A stretch of DNA of 64,000 nucleotides from Eonycteris spelaea (GCA_003508835.1 PUFA01000068.1:8131501-8195500); one strand, 5' to 3'; positions 23,417 to 35,169 are shown, counted from the stretch's first letter. Notes: generated by a model from the letters alone, not told the origin. Made by a program: numbers and translations.

Positions 23417-23559
23417 AATGTATAAATGAAATACGAAATTACCTTTAAGAAAAAAATATTATAAGAAAAATCATAAGTTTGAGTCATTATAATGTTTAAT
23501 TATGATCTAATTTTAGATAATATTGATTGACCTTTTGCTATGAAAGATGAGAAAATTAG

Positions 23560-25330
23560 GACTTTTGTAAACCATCTCCCCTGTCTTATTTCCCAATTTT
23601 GGATGTATTAGTAATTTTACTTTGACAAAATTTATAATATTTAGCTTGTGTTATGTAACTATAATTCCTATAATTGTTGTCTTTATTTTATTTTTGCTCT
23701 ATTTAAATTGATGTAATGCTAACTTATGGTTCTTTTACCAAGGCATATTCATTCTAGAGTTCTGTGTATGGGTTCATCTTATGGTGACTGATTATCATCA
23801 ACCGGCTTTTTTTCTTTTTTAAACAGAAGACTCATATTTATAATCTATGAGTTTCTAAAAGTTTTAAAATAGAGTACTCCTCTGCTGCACTTATATATAA
23901 CAGACAGTTTGGCTGAATATAACCATCATGGGTCACACTTTTCCCCCTGGGATCTTGTAGACGTCGCTTCATCATCTTTTGCCTTTGAGTGCAGCACTAG
24001 CTTTTCCGCTGTCTCTTCACTCATGCCATCGCTGGCTGGATCTTAACTGAGTTGTTTCTCGGGGCCCATGGATGTTGAGTCCCTATGTTCAATTTTGAAT
24101 GTCTGCCTTTTATTTTTATACTCCCATGGTAATTTGGTCCAATACGATCATGTTTAGTCCCTTTGTCATTCCCTGAGAACTCTTCAGGCATTACTCTCTT
24201 ACTTTCTGGCATTGAACATCTTGTGGAGAAATTTGAGGTCAGCTCGATCTCCTCCATTGAAGGTGATGTGTTTCTCTCTGTTTAGATGCCAGAAGAATTC
24301 TTTCTTCATTGCTCAAGTTTTGATAGTAACAAGATAGTATCTCTTGTTTATCATTCTGATTCTTTTTTAATATTGCACGTTCCTTAAATCCTTAGATAAC
24401 AGAATGAAATGTATGTTCTGTTCTATTTGTTTGGTTCTCTTTAGTAGAGACCAATTATCCTTACTTTTTAATCAGTTTTGTTCTTCACATGTATTACCTG
24501 CTTTCTTCTGCCTCAATCTTTGTCCTTTTCCTCAGTTTTCATTATTATTACAGCAAACCTTTTCTCTATGTCAGAAATAAAATTTTTAATTGTCCAGTTA
24601 AATTTGTTTTGTTTATAATTCATGATTTCTATAATATTGTAGTCTGAGTTCTCAATTTTCTTAGTATTGTGAACTCTCTTTTAATGTCATTGTGCTGCAT
24701 TGTCATCTGATTTCTCATTGTTGAGTCCCTATTGCATTGGACTCAGATTCTTAAGTTCTTCTGTGGTCTGAAATATACATTGGAAGTTTTCCTTTTCACT
24801 TGGGATATGTTTTTTCTCAGATTGGTTTTTCACTTGGTTTTTGCAAGCAATAGTCTTTTTTGATGTTTGCCTGCCTTCTTTTTTTCCTTTCTACCTTCCT
24901 TCCTTTCTCCTTCTCTCAGGGTAGGGTGGGGTGGGTCTATAATAGGTTTTCTTAGTTTCTACATGGTTTCTTCTTATGTTTCTCATGCTTAATTTGGACA
25001 GTTCTGACTAGACATTTTATTTCTTTGTAATTCTTATGAGGTGTGGTTCAATTTTTTTCAACTCCCTTCCCATTATATCTGATATCTGTTCCTTCTTTTC
25101 CAGCTCTACATGAATAGCTGTAGTTTTTCATTACTAGACACTTTTTGATGGTGTCAGGTGGTGCTTCCTAACCTGTTTCATGGCATGAACATAATATCCT
25201 AGAGAAATGGTGAGGTGGAGCAAATTGCCTTAATTGGATTCATCCTCAGATCCTGGTGATAATGAATAGGGAATATGAAGCTTTTCTCTGGACAATCTGC
25301 CTACATCCTTTCTCTGATTCTCTTCAGATG
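23560..25330 (-). mobile_element. HAL1/L1-type LINE with ORF1 remnant, antisense
   Basis: T-rich on the plus strand. On the minus strand near 24220-24245 the reading LTSNFST followed by a FNAR-like frame matches the conserved ORF1p C-terminal motif. A coiled-coil-like stretch (complement of about 24530-24780) lies upstream of it. No ORF2 was recognised. Both ends are guesses. Confidence 0.5.
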
Positions 25331-26240
25331 TAGGTGCTTAGTGAGAAGTCCAGTACTTTCTTCAGTCACCTCCTCTCCCCAGTCTGTCTTCTGACTTGGT
25401 GAGGTTGGGCCAGGAACCCTACTAGTGGGGTTGCAAGCCTTCCTTGAAGTGGCATGGAAATAGGAATGGAAACCTAGGTATTGAAGGAATAATGGCTATA
25501 AAGCAAGTGTCAGGATCACCCAAATTAGTCCCCTTCTTCAGGGATAAAAGAATGTCTGGGTGCTGTGGGACCCAAGGAAGGTGTCAATAACTGCAGATGT
25601 GTCAGGGACAGCTGACCTGGATATCTCAAGAGCATTGTCCAGCTAGAGACTAGGTGAGCAGGGGCCAGGAGCTGAGGTATATAGGCTATGGGTTCCTCAG
25701 ACTGTGAGATAGCCCCAGAGAGGGAGGGGTGTTGCTATCACTGATGTGGTAGGGACAGGCCTGCTGACTCCCACGTGCAGAATATACAGTCAGCTCCATC
25801 TTCACGCCTCTCTCCCACACCACCCCTGGCCAAGAAACCACCCCAATAGGGAGAATAGCCATTGATACCTGCCCACACTCACATCCAGAAGCATCTCAAG
25901 CAGCAGCTGTGAGAGAAAACCTGTGAATACCAAGCATATGCTGACAGCACCCCCCCCCCAAATCACAAGGCCCCTCTGTGTGGGATTTCTTAGTGTTATT
26001 TGCCTCATCCATTTTTTTTCCTCTAGTTCTTTACAAATGAAGTGTGGGATCATAGCCACCAAACAGCCTCCTTATTAGCATCAGAACTATAGTCAAAACA
26101 CATTATGCTTGGCTAATACATTTATTTTTTATGTAATGGAAATGCCATCAAAGCATAGTTAATCGGAATTGAATTAAATCATAATTGGAGCTCTTGTGCA
26201 CAAGGAAGAGAAATTATTCTTTATTGTTGCAGATGGAAAT
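25331..26240. other. Unassigned DNA
   Basis: No exon or repeat recognised. A C10 run lies at 25950-25959. 26100-26240 is AT-rich complex sequence adjoining the hairpin below. Confidence 0.35.
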
Positions 26241-26242
26241 GT

Positions 26243-26283
26243 AACAATTGTAATTTACCTTTTTAAGGTAAATGACCATTGTT
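26243..26283. other. 19-bp-arm inverted repeat (hairpin) with SOX-like ends
   Basis: Left arm 26243-26261, loop TTT at 26262-26264, right arm 26265-26283. 17 of 19 positions pair, including a perfect inner 9 bp (ATTTACCTT/AAGGTAAAT) and outer AACAAT/ATTGTT sites, which are SOX-type motifs in mirror orientation. It lies in repeat-free AT-rich DNA. Confidence 0.8.
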
Positions 26284-26582
26284 GCTCAGAGGTATATGTC
26301 TGGCCCTGGCTCTCTAGGATAGTCAGGTCCAGAATACCTTACGTTCATGGGTCCTCATGTGAGGCAGTGATGGGAAAAACACACTGATCCGGAGTGAGAC
26401 CCTGCCTTACTGGGCACCCTCTCTATGCCTTTTTTCTTTTCTATGAGGGGAATGGAGATACATGTCACAGAGAGGGACTCTGCCAAGCAGATGCAGTGTT
26501 ACACAGCTGCCGATTTCCGGTTAGTCCTTGTTAGAGGGAGCTCAAACCCAGGCGTGATTCCTATGTCATGACCTGTTACCGG

Positions 26583-26755
26583 TACCAATAGCCAAACCTG
26601 GCTACACAGTATGAAAGCCTTTTTAAAATACCAGTAGATACCTGGTTCCCACCCACAATCTTCTTATCAAGCTCTTTAGAGGTGGGGCCTGGAACTCCAT
26701 GGGACTTTTATATGCCCTCAGGTTCTGATGACAGCCAGGTTACAGAACCACTATA
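26583..26755. mobile_element. hAT-Charlie non-autonomous element (MER5/MER20-like)
   Basis: Terminal inverted sequence 'aaacctggct' (left) against 'agccaggtta' (right, then 'cagaaccact'), with the internal 'ggtggggcctgg' block typical of these MITEs. About 170 bp, strongly decayed. Confidence 0.7.
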
Positions 26756-27374
26756 CAAGACATCAGTGTGCCTCATGGTAACTAGAGCAACCACACCTGT
26801 GTGTGTCTCCAACAGCCTGGGTTAAAGCAGACCAAGCCTTCAGCTATTTGAGAGACCTAGAGAACTTTCACATAAATGGAATAACTCAAACCAACATCAA
26901 GCTCACATGCACACATACATCCAGAAAAGCTTCCATCACCAAACCACATGTTCTGCCCCACTGTCCTGCCTCAGTGTTTGCAGGAAGCTGTCAGCATCCA
27001 CCTCTGTGAATTCCTCCCTCTCCCCATCACAGTTTGGGGATATTTTTTTCCTCCTCCTCTGTATTATGTACAAGACAAATAAGAATCATTGTCATCACCC
27101 TGCAATGATGGTAGGAATCCTTTACCAGGAGATGAGTCTGATGAACCCAGTGTTTCCACCTTTGGTAATGATTCATAACCCAGAATGGCCCAACATAGAT
27201 GCTCACTCAGCCCTGCACTCCCAAAACATCCAGGCCCAAGGTCATATGCAAGAGGGGAAGGGGTAAGAGCTCAGGTTTCCTGGGGCTTTGGAGAAACTTT
27301 GAGCTCTCCATAGTGTCTCTTAGAGCAAAGCCATCCAGAAGTGACAAGGGATATGGTAGCTTAGAAATTTCACT
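26756..27374. other. Unique DNA, no gene seen
   Basis: Overlapping 60-119-codon frames on the plus strand here have no recognisable domain. Confidence 0.35.
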
Positions 27375-27560
27375 TCCTGAGCACCTATGGGTCAGATAAA
27401 TTCACGAACTGCAAGTGCAGACATTTTTACTTATACTTTAAAAGATGAGGAAATCAAGGTTCAGAGAAGCCAGGGAACTTGCCTTATCTCATGGCATGTA
27501 GACTCATAGCAGGAACTGAGCCAACATTTACACGCTCCTTCCATTCTGCCACTCATACTC
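27375..27560 (-). mobile_element. MIR SINE
   Basis: 'aagatgaggaaatcaaggtt' at 27442-27461 and 'aggaactgagccaaca' toward the inverted head. Confidence 0.78.
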
Positions 27561-27604
27561 CCCCAAAGTTTGTGCATCTCAATCAGAAGAGCAGGAAGCA
27601 CAGC

Positions 27605-27622
27605 GGGGGGGGGGGGGGGGGG
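27605..27622 (+). repeat. Poly-G tract (18 G)
   Basis: Uninterrupted G18, rare in mammalian DNA and prone to slippage and sequencing error. Confidence 0.9.
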
Positions 27623-27749
27623 CGGAAGGGATCTCAGAAAGGGACTTCCTTTACTCACACTCTGAACCACAAACACCTGCCATGTGACTTTTCACAGACT
27701 GGACTAGTTGAATGACAGCTCCTTACTGGGGAAAAAGGATAGAGATTCA

Positions 27750-27960
27750 GGAAAGAACATAGATTTAGAGTCAGACAGCCCTGGGTTCATTCTCGTCTCA
27801 GTTCCAACATTTCCTAGCTGTGCGTCCTTGGGCAATTTAGTTATGCAAGGCTGATTAGCCATCTGTAAAAATGAGAATAATATTGACTCATGGGTTATGT
27901 AAGAGTTAGACAAGATGTATGTGACTACTTAGTGCCTAGCAAGTGGCTGGTGTTCAGGAA
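27750..27960 (+). mobile_element. MIR SINE, nearly full length
   Basis: 'tcagacagccctgggttc' at 27771-27788 and 'gcgtccttgggcaattta' in the core. Confidence 0.88.
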
Positions 27961-27984
27961 GCAACAGCTGACACTGGCAGTAGT

Positions 27985-28215
27985 CATAGTAGTAGCAATA
28001 AACACTTAAGGTTGTACCTGGCGCCTAATAAATGCTGAGTTAATGTTATTTCTCATGTGCCCCCTCCTAGGCTCAAACTCATGCTTTCTGCAACTGAAGA
28101 ATCCGGAGGCCTGGGGTTCTGGTTCTAGCTATGCCTCTACAGGCTCTGTGACCATACCTCTCTGGACTCCAGTTTTCCCCTCTCTAGACCTAAGGGGTCG
28201 AGCTAAAAGGATAAT
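27985..28215 (+). mobile_element. Two MIR fragments in tandem
   Basis: A 3' end ('gcctaataaatgctgagtta', about 28024) is followed by a second head/core piece ('ggttctggttctagctatgc', about 28115; 'ctctgtgaccatacc'). Confidence 0.55.
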
Positions 28216-28562
28216 GCTGAACTCACCTCAGCACACAATAGGGTGTCAGCCCACACAGGCTGAATAGAGGAAGATCTTTGTCCCATTTCATTGTCCCCAG
28301 AACCCAGACATTTAAGAAACATTTCCTGCAAATGGATGGGACCATAACAGAATTTATCAGGACTGCTCCTGTAGCAACTGTGTTAGGCCTCTAATTTTCT
28401 ACCCTTGGTCTCTAACCACTGAGGAAGAGAAGACCTGGCAGTGACCCTGGTCAAAATAAATTATATACAGTTACCCATCCCCCAAAAAAGATTGAGGTGT
28501 TATAGTTGGAAGGCAGGCAGGAGACATTACATCCAAAAAAAAAGCAAAAGAGGGTGAGAGCT

Positions 28563-28565
<3 letters not shown>

Positions 28566-28625
<60 letters not shown>
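28566..28625 (+). repeat. (CA)30 microsatellite
   Basis: Pure 60-bp CA repeat, a likely polymorphic marker. Confidence 0.98.
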
Positions 28626-28627
<2 letters not shown>

Positions 28628-30159
28628 AAAGCTAGCAAATGGATTTTTTAAGTCCAAAGTGATGTCTAATGTTTGATGGTAGAGGCTTAATTTCCTAGGC
28701 TTTGTTTCCAGTGGCCTTGTTTTAAGCACAACTTTCCAATATTACATTTTTAAAAATCCAACATGCAGGGAGAAAGGCCTATTTTTCTCAACCCACTTAA
28801 AAATAGTAACGCCAGCTCCTCAGCCAGTCTCAGCTGCCAACACACCTGATCATCTTCTCTCCTGCATTAACCTATCTGTTTCCATAGTCAGCCCTCCCCT
28901 GCCAGAGACCCTCCCTTTCCTCTGCAAAACCCCTTGTGGGGAGCTCTCATTTGCACTGCCTCTGCCTGATTGCTCCACGCCACCTCTGATGTATCCAAAA
29001 GTTGAGACTGACATTAAAGTGGAGCTTTGAATGACTTTTTGCTTGATTGACACTACTAATTCCTTTCACTATGTGGTTTTGCCAGGATTATTTATCAGGG
29101 TAATATAGGACGAGGAGGCAGGAAAGAAGGTAGGAGGGTTCCAGAGGGGCATTTGGGTGAAGAATGATGGCTTTGCAATGTCTAGCGAGACAAGGGCGGA
29201 GGAAGGGAGAGGGAGAGGCACAGAGCGGAAAAAAAATCTGGCCCACTTATAAGTTTAACAAGGCTGGCCCCCCATGGGCATTATGTAATTCCTTGAACTG
29301 ATTTATATGCTGCCTGATTCTAGAAAGGATTTGAGGAAAGTTACCAAAAACAGGCATTCAGAATAGATGTAAAAAATAATAAAATAAATAAAATAAAAAA
29401 AATAAAATAAAATAAAATAAATGAATAAAGGAAGAGAGAAAAAACAATTTGTTTAAATGAAATAGGAGGAAACAAATGGGAGCAAAACCTGGCACCAGGG
29501 TTTCTGGGCTGCTGAGGCGAAAGGAGTGGTTTGGTAGTTACACAGAGCTCCTACCACAGCAGGAGAGCAAATGACCCTTCCTTGGGATAAGACATACTTT
29601 TTCTACATAAAAAAAAGAGAAGTTCTGGGTATGGTACAGTTTCTATAAATTAGGAGTGATGTGTAAGAGCAAAAAGATAATGCACAAGGCTGCTTTCAGA
29701 GAGTTTGGTAAAAGCCAAAGCCTTACTCTTACAGAGCAGCCTGGGTGGGGATGAATTTTGGGTGTCAGGGCAGCCAGGCCAAGAGGGTTGCATCTGGTAG
29801 AATTTTGGTCATAACCAAGTGTTAAACTGTCTTTTCACTAGCAAATGTAAAAAGGTTCTATTTTCTGGTTTTTGTGAAGTTGGGGGAACCTTGAGATTGG
29901 GTAACATGGAAGGAAAGCATTTCCTGAGGTTACTTATGCATATACCACATCAAACTCGAATGTTTTATTTCTGTACATATACAGCAAAATATTTATTCTG
30001 TGTCTTTGTTCACTGCCTGGTATACCACTGAAAGTCCCTAGTGGTCTAAGAAGCACTGCATGAAGTTCTTAGTTGTCATCTCTAAGCCTCCTTCTATATC
30101 CCACATTTCGGGACTGAGGCTTTGGAAAATGACTCTGGAGCAGAGTTGGGTGTGAGCTA
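28626..30159. other. Mostly unique DNA, no gene seen
   Basis: Contains an AAAAT-rich tract at about 29370-29431. 29250-29350 is complex and repeat-free ('cttataagtttaacaagg') and could be conserved. No exon was supported. Confidence 0.35.
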
Positions 30160-30300
30160 CAGGCAAGTAAAATCCTCACAACAACCCAATCAAATTGACT
30201 CATTGTCTATCCTCGTTCTATAGATGATACAACTGAGGTTTGGTGAAAGTGAATCACTTGGGAGGCAAGACAGAGCCAGTAGCAAGGTTATTACCCAAAA
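30160..30300 (-). mobile_element. MIR SINE
   Basis: 'tatagatgatacaactgagg' at 30219-30238. Confidence 0.72.
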
Positions 30301-31164
30301 GCTGGTCATGCCGTCCTGATCACAAGGCACAGTTTCTGTGAGCGTTTCAGCATCCTGGGTGCCAGAGTTTTGAAAAAAACAAAATGTTCAATCCACAAGC
30401 TGGCTCTAAAGTTGAAGACAAATAAATTCCTCCAAAATTACAAACCACAAAGGTCTCCCAAAGATCCTGCAATTATAATATACATGAAGGTGATTGGAAA
30501 ACTATAAACACAATAAAAGTAATATTATTTTTATTATTTATTGAGCAAATAATGCTAGTGAATGAAACAGGTAAGCTCCCAAATATTCGTGACTTGACAT
30601 GGCAAAGTTTATTTTCCACATAACAGTTCATTCTGAGTTGGCAAGGGAACTCAGCAGCCATTCAGCGAGTCAGGTTCCTTCCTTCTGTCTTGTAGCTCCA
30701 CCCTCCTTTAAGTTTTCTAGCAGTAAAAGAGCAAGATTACAAATGAGAGGAGCCTAGGAGCCAAGCTTGCAATGACACATACCCCATTCACCTACATTCC
30801 ATTGTCGTGATGAAATCACATGGACAAGGAAGCCTAGGAAATTGGTATAGCTATGACATGGGTGAGCACTAGCAATTCTGTGCCACAGGTTGCTCCTGGC
30901 TCCCAACTCTCTCTTTTCCCTCCCACAGTCCTATGAGTCTCTGTGGCCCTGATAGTCTTTCACCAGTTTCCCATTCAGCCTACTGTGCAGGTTTTTGAGA
31001 GGATCAGATGTGACAGTGGTGTGAAAACATTTATGCCAAGGCCCATTATAATGGAGGGTCCCAATGTCCTTCAGCTCCAGGTGGCCCTGTCGAATGGTTC
31101 TCAAGATTAATTGCACTTTATATTTCTCATGAATCTCAGTGCTGTGTGCTCAGATCCCTTTACC
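30301..31164. other. Unique DNA, no gene seen
   Basis: No repeat or exon recognised. Confidence 0.35.
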
Positions 31165-31285
31165 ATCATTAATAATAGAAACACACCCCCAGGAGGCAGG
31201 CACATGTTAACGATGAGGAAATGGAGGTGCAGACAGAGGTTAAGTGTCCTCCCAAGACAGCCCTGTAAAATCCTGTAAACCAAGG
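31165..31285 (-). mobile_element. MIR SINE
   Basis: 'acgatgaggaaatggagg' at 31210-31227, then 'cagaggttaagtgtcct'. Confidence 0.75.
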
Positions 31286-31439
31286 AGTGACTTTTCTAAC
31301 TTTAGAGCTATTAATTCTCATTCTTGCTGGAGGAGAAAGCTGACTAGAGCACTGAGGAAGGAAGCAAGATGGGAGGCTTCTCTAACAGGACCCTAACAGG
31401 GGTGGCAGCAATCCGTCCAATGTACACAACCTGCACGAA

Positions 31440-31575
31440 TTCAAACCAAGGTCTCCTCTTCACTGGCTCTTCAACCTTATAGGCAGCTCGCTTAACCTCT
31501 GTGAGTTTTAGCATGCTCGGTTTTCTGATCTCTAGGTTGGGAAAATACCTATTTCATAGAGATTATTTGACATCC
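31440..31575 (+). mobile_element. MIR SINE
   Basis: 'cgcttaacctctgtgagttt' at 31489-31508. Confidence 0.72.
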
Positions 31576-31599
31576 CAATTTATTGGAATGGTCTGTATC

Positions 31600-31860
31600 A
31601 AAAATTTTTATATCTGGAGTATATCAAGTGCCCCAAAGATGTTTGATGGCAGTGATGATGATGATGATGAAGAGGAGGAGGAGGAGGAGAGAAGAGGAAG
31701 AGGAAGAGGAAGAGGAGAGGAAGAGAAGAAGAGAAGAAGAAGAAGAAGAAGAAGAAGAAGAAGAAGAAGAAGAAAAGAAGAAAAGAAGAAGATGATGAAT
31801 ATTAGCATCTCTAAGTACCATGTCCAATTCTAGTGCTGCTGTCTCAATAAGTATTTGAGG
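31600..31860 (+). repeat. Unnamed repeat copy A, split by a purine microsatellite
   Basis: The flanks 'agtatatcaagtgcccca' and 'ctgctgtctcaataagtatt' match those of copy B at 32565-32700 in the same order. Between them a 140-bp GAT/GAG/GAA tract has grown. Confidence 0.6.
31653..31797 (+). repeat. Purine-rich (GAT)(GAG)(GAA)n tract
   Basis: Successive blocks of GAT, GAG/GGA, GAAGAG and GAA triplets, then GAT again. It produces spurious Glu/Arg- or Leu/Ser-rich frames. Confidence 0.96.
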
Positions 31861-32094
31861 GAATAAAAAGGAATTCTCTACTGCTCTATAACATTCACAA
31901 TGCCTAACATAGTCTGAAACAATAGCAGAGATCCTATTAACACTTGTGATCCACTAAAGTTACACAGAAAATTTGGTGACGCCTAAAGTTGACACAGGAA
32001 ATTCCTATAAACTGGATTATGAATCTGGCTTTAGTTTATTTTTCTCTGTTCTCTCTTCAAACACAAATCTCCTTTCAGCCACCCCAAACTCAGG

Positions 32095-32290
32095 ACTGGC
32101 CAACTGTGTTTAGCTTGGCTATTCGACCTTGCAAAAATGACTTCTACCTCTGCATCTCAGTTTCCTCAACTACCAAAGTGGAGTGAGAATTGTTATTGCC
32201 TCATAGGATTGTTGTGAAGATTAAACAAAAGAATTCATGTGAAGTGCCTGGCACTGTCCAGGCACAACTAGAATGTCAGCTATTTATAGC
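32095..32290 (+). mobile_element. MIR SINE
   Basis: 'catctcagtttcctcaac' at 32153-32170 and 'ggattgttgtgaagattaaa' in the 3' part. Confidence 0.85.
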
Positions 32291-32564
32291 AAGATTAATT
32301 GCAACTCTCCCTGTTGATGACAAGAAGGCTTCTGAATAACCAGCACCTGGGTGAAGCTAAGGGCATAGACTCAGGACATTCATGACTCTAACTGGGTTGC
32401 AAAGGCAGGGGGCTGGGTCCACATTCAAGGCGATTTCATATCCCTGGCAGCGTGCAGCACAGGGGCTTGCCATTTGTTCATGGAGAAGGAAAGCAGGTGA
32501 ATGACATGACCTAGATGTGGTAACCAATTGATATAAATAAAACAATACCAAGCATTTAATGAAA

Positions 32565-32700
32565 TTATGCTAAGATACCTTTATGTCTTGAATATACAAA
32601 GTGCCTAAATGATGTTGAATGACAATGATGAGATGATTAGCAGCTTTACACACATTGCAAATGCTTCTGTCTCAATATATCTTTAAGGAAAGATATACTA
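32565..32700 (+). repeat. Unnamed repeat copy B
   Basis: Contains 'gaatatacaaagtgcctaaa', then 'gacaatgatgagatgattag', then 'cttctgtctcaata'. About three-quarters identical by eye to copy A without the expansion. Confidence 0.55.
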
Positions 32701-32724
32701 TATCATGCTAAGCTCTCTACAAAC

Positions 32725-32930
32725 AAATCTAATTTATTTTCACCCTCCTAATCCTTCAACAAAGTTATTACCTCCATTTTATAGACGAAACTAGAGTGCA
32801 GAGAACTTGAACAACTTGCCAAAGGTCACCCAACCGTAAGTCCTGGGGCCAGGAGCCAAACCCAGGTCCATACATCAGCAAACCTTCAACTCTTAACCGC
32901 CAAGCTGCACTGCCCTGCCAAGGCAAATTG
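32725..32930 (-). mobile_element. MIR SINE, nearly full length
   Basis: 'cctccattttatagacgaaa' at 32771-32790, 'ccaaaggtcacccaacc' and the inverted head 'caactcttaaccgcc'. Confidence 0.9.
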
Positions 32931-33469
32931 GCTTCACTCCCTAGCCTGCTGCCCAAGGGACATAGGCCTTTGAGTCTGCGATTGTTCAAAATAACTAAAG
33001 ACTGATGAATCGAATCCTGCTCTAAACCTTTCTTTCTCTACAGCTTCAGGCCAGTAGTTTAATCATCTTATGTTCCAGTTTTTTACCTATAAGCAAAACT
33101 TATATTACCCACATACGGTGGGACTGGGAAAATTAATCAGATGTTCCAAAAGTGCTTTTAAGATGAAAAATAGGATTATTTGCATTATAATTTTAATAGC
33201 CTTAGACTTTGTTGTCCCCAGTTTACACAGAGGTGGAAAGCTTGGAAGGGAGAGATTGGTGAGATGCATTGTTCCACCTGTGTCCTCTGAGCAAGGCAGG
33301 AAAAACTGGATACCTCTTAACCTGAGGTTTAGGGTGAATCGTCCCACGCCCAGCCTGGGTGTGCCATGGCCATGAGGGCTGATGACCACCCACAGCCATC
33401 TGAGAAGCAGACATCCAAAGAACAACAGAACAGCAGTCTGCTACCTGTCTCCATGAGTAGAATGTGAGA
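32931..33469. other. Unassigned DNA
   Basis: Possible MIR traces near 33030-33115 only. The overlapping 60-106-codon frames have no recognised domain. Confidence 0.35.
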
Positions 33470-33560
33470 ACACCAAGGATGGGGACCTTTTTCTATCTTT
33501 ATAAATAAATGTGTTGAATGAATGAACGATTGGTGGAGTGAGTGAGTAAATGATGAATGA
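33470..33560 (+). mobile_element. L2 3' terminus with (TGAA/TGAG)n tail
   Basis: 'aaatgtgttgaatgaatgaa' is the typical L2 end, and the tail repeats to about 33560. Confidence 0.6.
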
Positions 33561-33644
33561 ACAACAAAATAAACCAGGAAGTGCCCAAGTAGAGAACACA
33601 CAAGGAGATTCTCTGCTAGAAAGGAGAAGCAGAGGAGTCTTCCA

Positions 33645-33790
33645 ATGGCCCTTCATTTTATGATCACCTCCTATGTGCCAGGTACGAAGATAGAAACAAT
33701 ATCTGGCAGCCCCTACCCTCAAGGAGTTTAGTCTCAGAGAGAAGGCATCGAGTTCAGCAAGAGATATAGCACAGAGAGTATAGGCATTGC
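33645..33790 (-). mobile_element. L2 3' fragment, antisense
   Basis: 'cacctcctatgtgccaggta' (about 33666) and 'ctaccctcaaggagtttagt' (about 33714) match the inverted L2 3' UTR. Confidence 0.8.
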
Positions 33791-33894
33791 GTGGGCAATC
33801 AGTTTCGCCTGCAGTTCAGAGAAAACAAGAAATAGCATTTTAGCTGGACTTCATGGAAGAACAAAGTCTCCAAGGGTTGAAGTAAGGAAGTCTC

Positions 33895-33996
33895 CTGCCA
33901 TAGAACAGAAGCTCCAAGAGGGCAGGATTTGCATGTGTATTGCTCATTAACTAATGTGTTCCCCAGCCCTACCATAGTGTCAGGTGAATAGTAAGA

Positions 33997-33997
<1 letters not shown>
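33895..33997 (+). mobile_element. L2 3' fragment
   Basis: 'agctccaagagggcaggatt' at about 33910 and 'ccatagtgtcaggtgaatag' near the end. Confidence 0.8.

Positions 33998-33998
<1 letters not shown>

Positions 33999-34045
<47 letters not shown>
33999..34045 (+). repeat. (GT)23 microsatellite
   Basis: Pure 47-bp GT repeat directly after the L2 fragment. Confidence 0.98.
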
Positions 34046-34046
<1 letters not shown>

Positions 34047-34964
34047 TACACATGTATTATGAACAGGCTGGCGAGCAGAAACAAAATTATGAACTTGCAA
34101 GGATGACAAAAGATTACTTTGTTCTACGATGAGGCAGAAAGGTGTTATTTGCTGAGGAAGGAGAAGTTAGCAACATGAGAAGCAGCTGGAAAACTGGACA
34201 AATTCGGAAAGGCCTTGAACACTCAGACTCAGGGATTTGGAATGTTTCCTGTACTTCATCCTTGCACATCTCAATTTAATCTTTCAAGCAACATTTTTTT
34301 TTTTTTTCTCCTAAGGCCTTCTCCTGCCAGGCCTGAAGGTATACTCACAAAATGGAAAATCTGTTTAAATAATTAAACCTGTGGCTAAGGGCAGTGGTCA
34401 GGGTAGAGGACCTGGGCCTGTGACATCGTAAATCATTGCTGTTCCTGGTAGTTGGCCCAGCCCAGGAGCCTCTGGGAAAGTGTGCAAACAGCCCGTGGCT
34501 GCCTGTGGCGGGAAACGCCAAGTCAGCGCTCTGCACTCGTCTGGGATGAATTGTGGAGAGGAGGCGGGAGCTTGTCCTGCTGTCCTCTGACAGGGAAATC
34601 GCCTTGCTGACAGAGCAAGGCTTTGACACCTTCTCTGCCCACTCCCCTCCTAAGCATCAAGTTGCCTTCCTCTTCCCCCAGCAGAGGGACTGGGAGTGGG
34701 GGCAGTGACTGAGAGGTGAGGGACCCCACTGATTCAGGCTGGGCCCAGGCAGTTGCTGTGCTGACCTTGAGGAGTGCGAAGAAACCCCAAAGGTCTGTGG
34801 CGGAAGGAATGCAGAGCCACAGCTCCACTGTAAGACCACCGGAGGGGGCGCCCTGTGCTCCTTGCTTTTCCCAGGTGCGCTCATCCACTTACAGGTTTGA
34901 AATTGAGCGCCAACGACATGCCAGTCTCTCTGCATACATTATTTCTAACAGTATGTAGGAGTAG
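34046..34964. other. Unique, moderately GC-rich DNA
   Basis: 34430-34880 is GC-richer than its surroundings and repeat-free, with a few CpGs but no CpG island. Frames of 80-121 codons on the minus strand lack any recognisable domain. Confidence 0.35.
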
Positions 34965-35165
34965 AGGCCCTGGTTCTAGACAAACCAGATCCAAAAACTA
35001 ACTCTACTCTCATTAGCTGGAAATTCAGGAGTTATTTAACCTCACTGTACTTCAGTTTTCTCATCTTTAAAATGAGATGGAAAATAGGGTCGTTGTGAGG
35101 ATTACATACATGTTAATCACTAAGAGCCCTGCCTGGCTCATAGTGCTATGCAAATGTTAACTCCA
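34965..35165 (+). mobile_element. MIR SINE, nearly full length
   Basis: 'ttcagttttctcatctttaa' at 35051-35070 and 'gtcgttgtgaggattacata' in the 3' part. Confidence 0.88.
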
Positions 35166-35169
35166 AGGA

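Noticed and set aside
31501..31833. Glu/Arg-rich 110-codon frame and Leu/Ser-rich frames opposite
   Set aside because: Translation of the GAA/GAG microsatellite.
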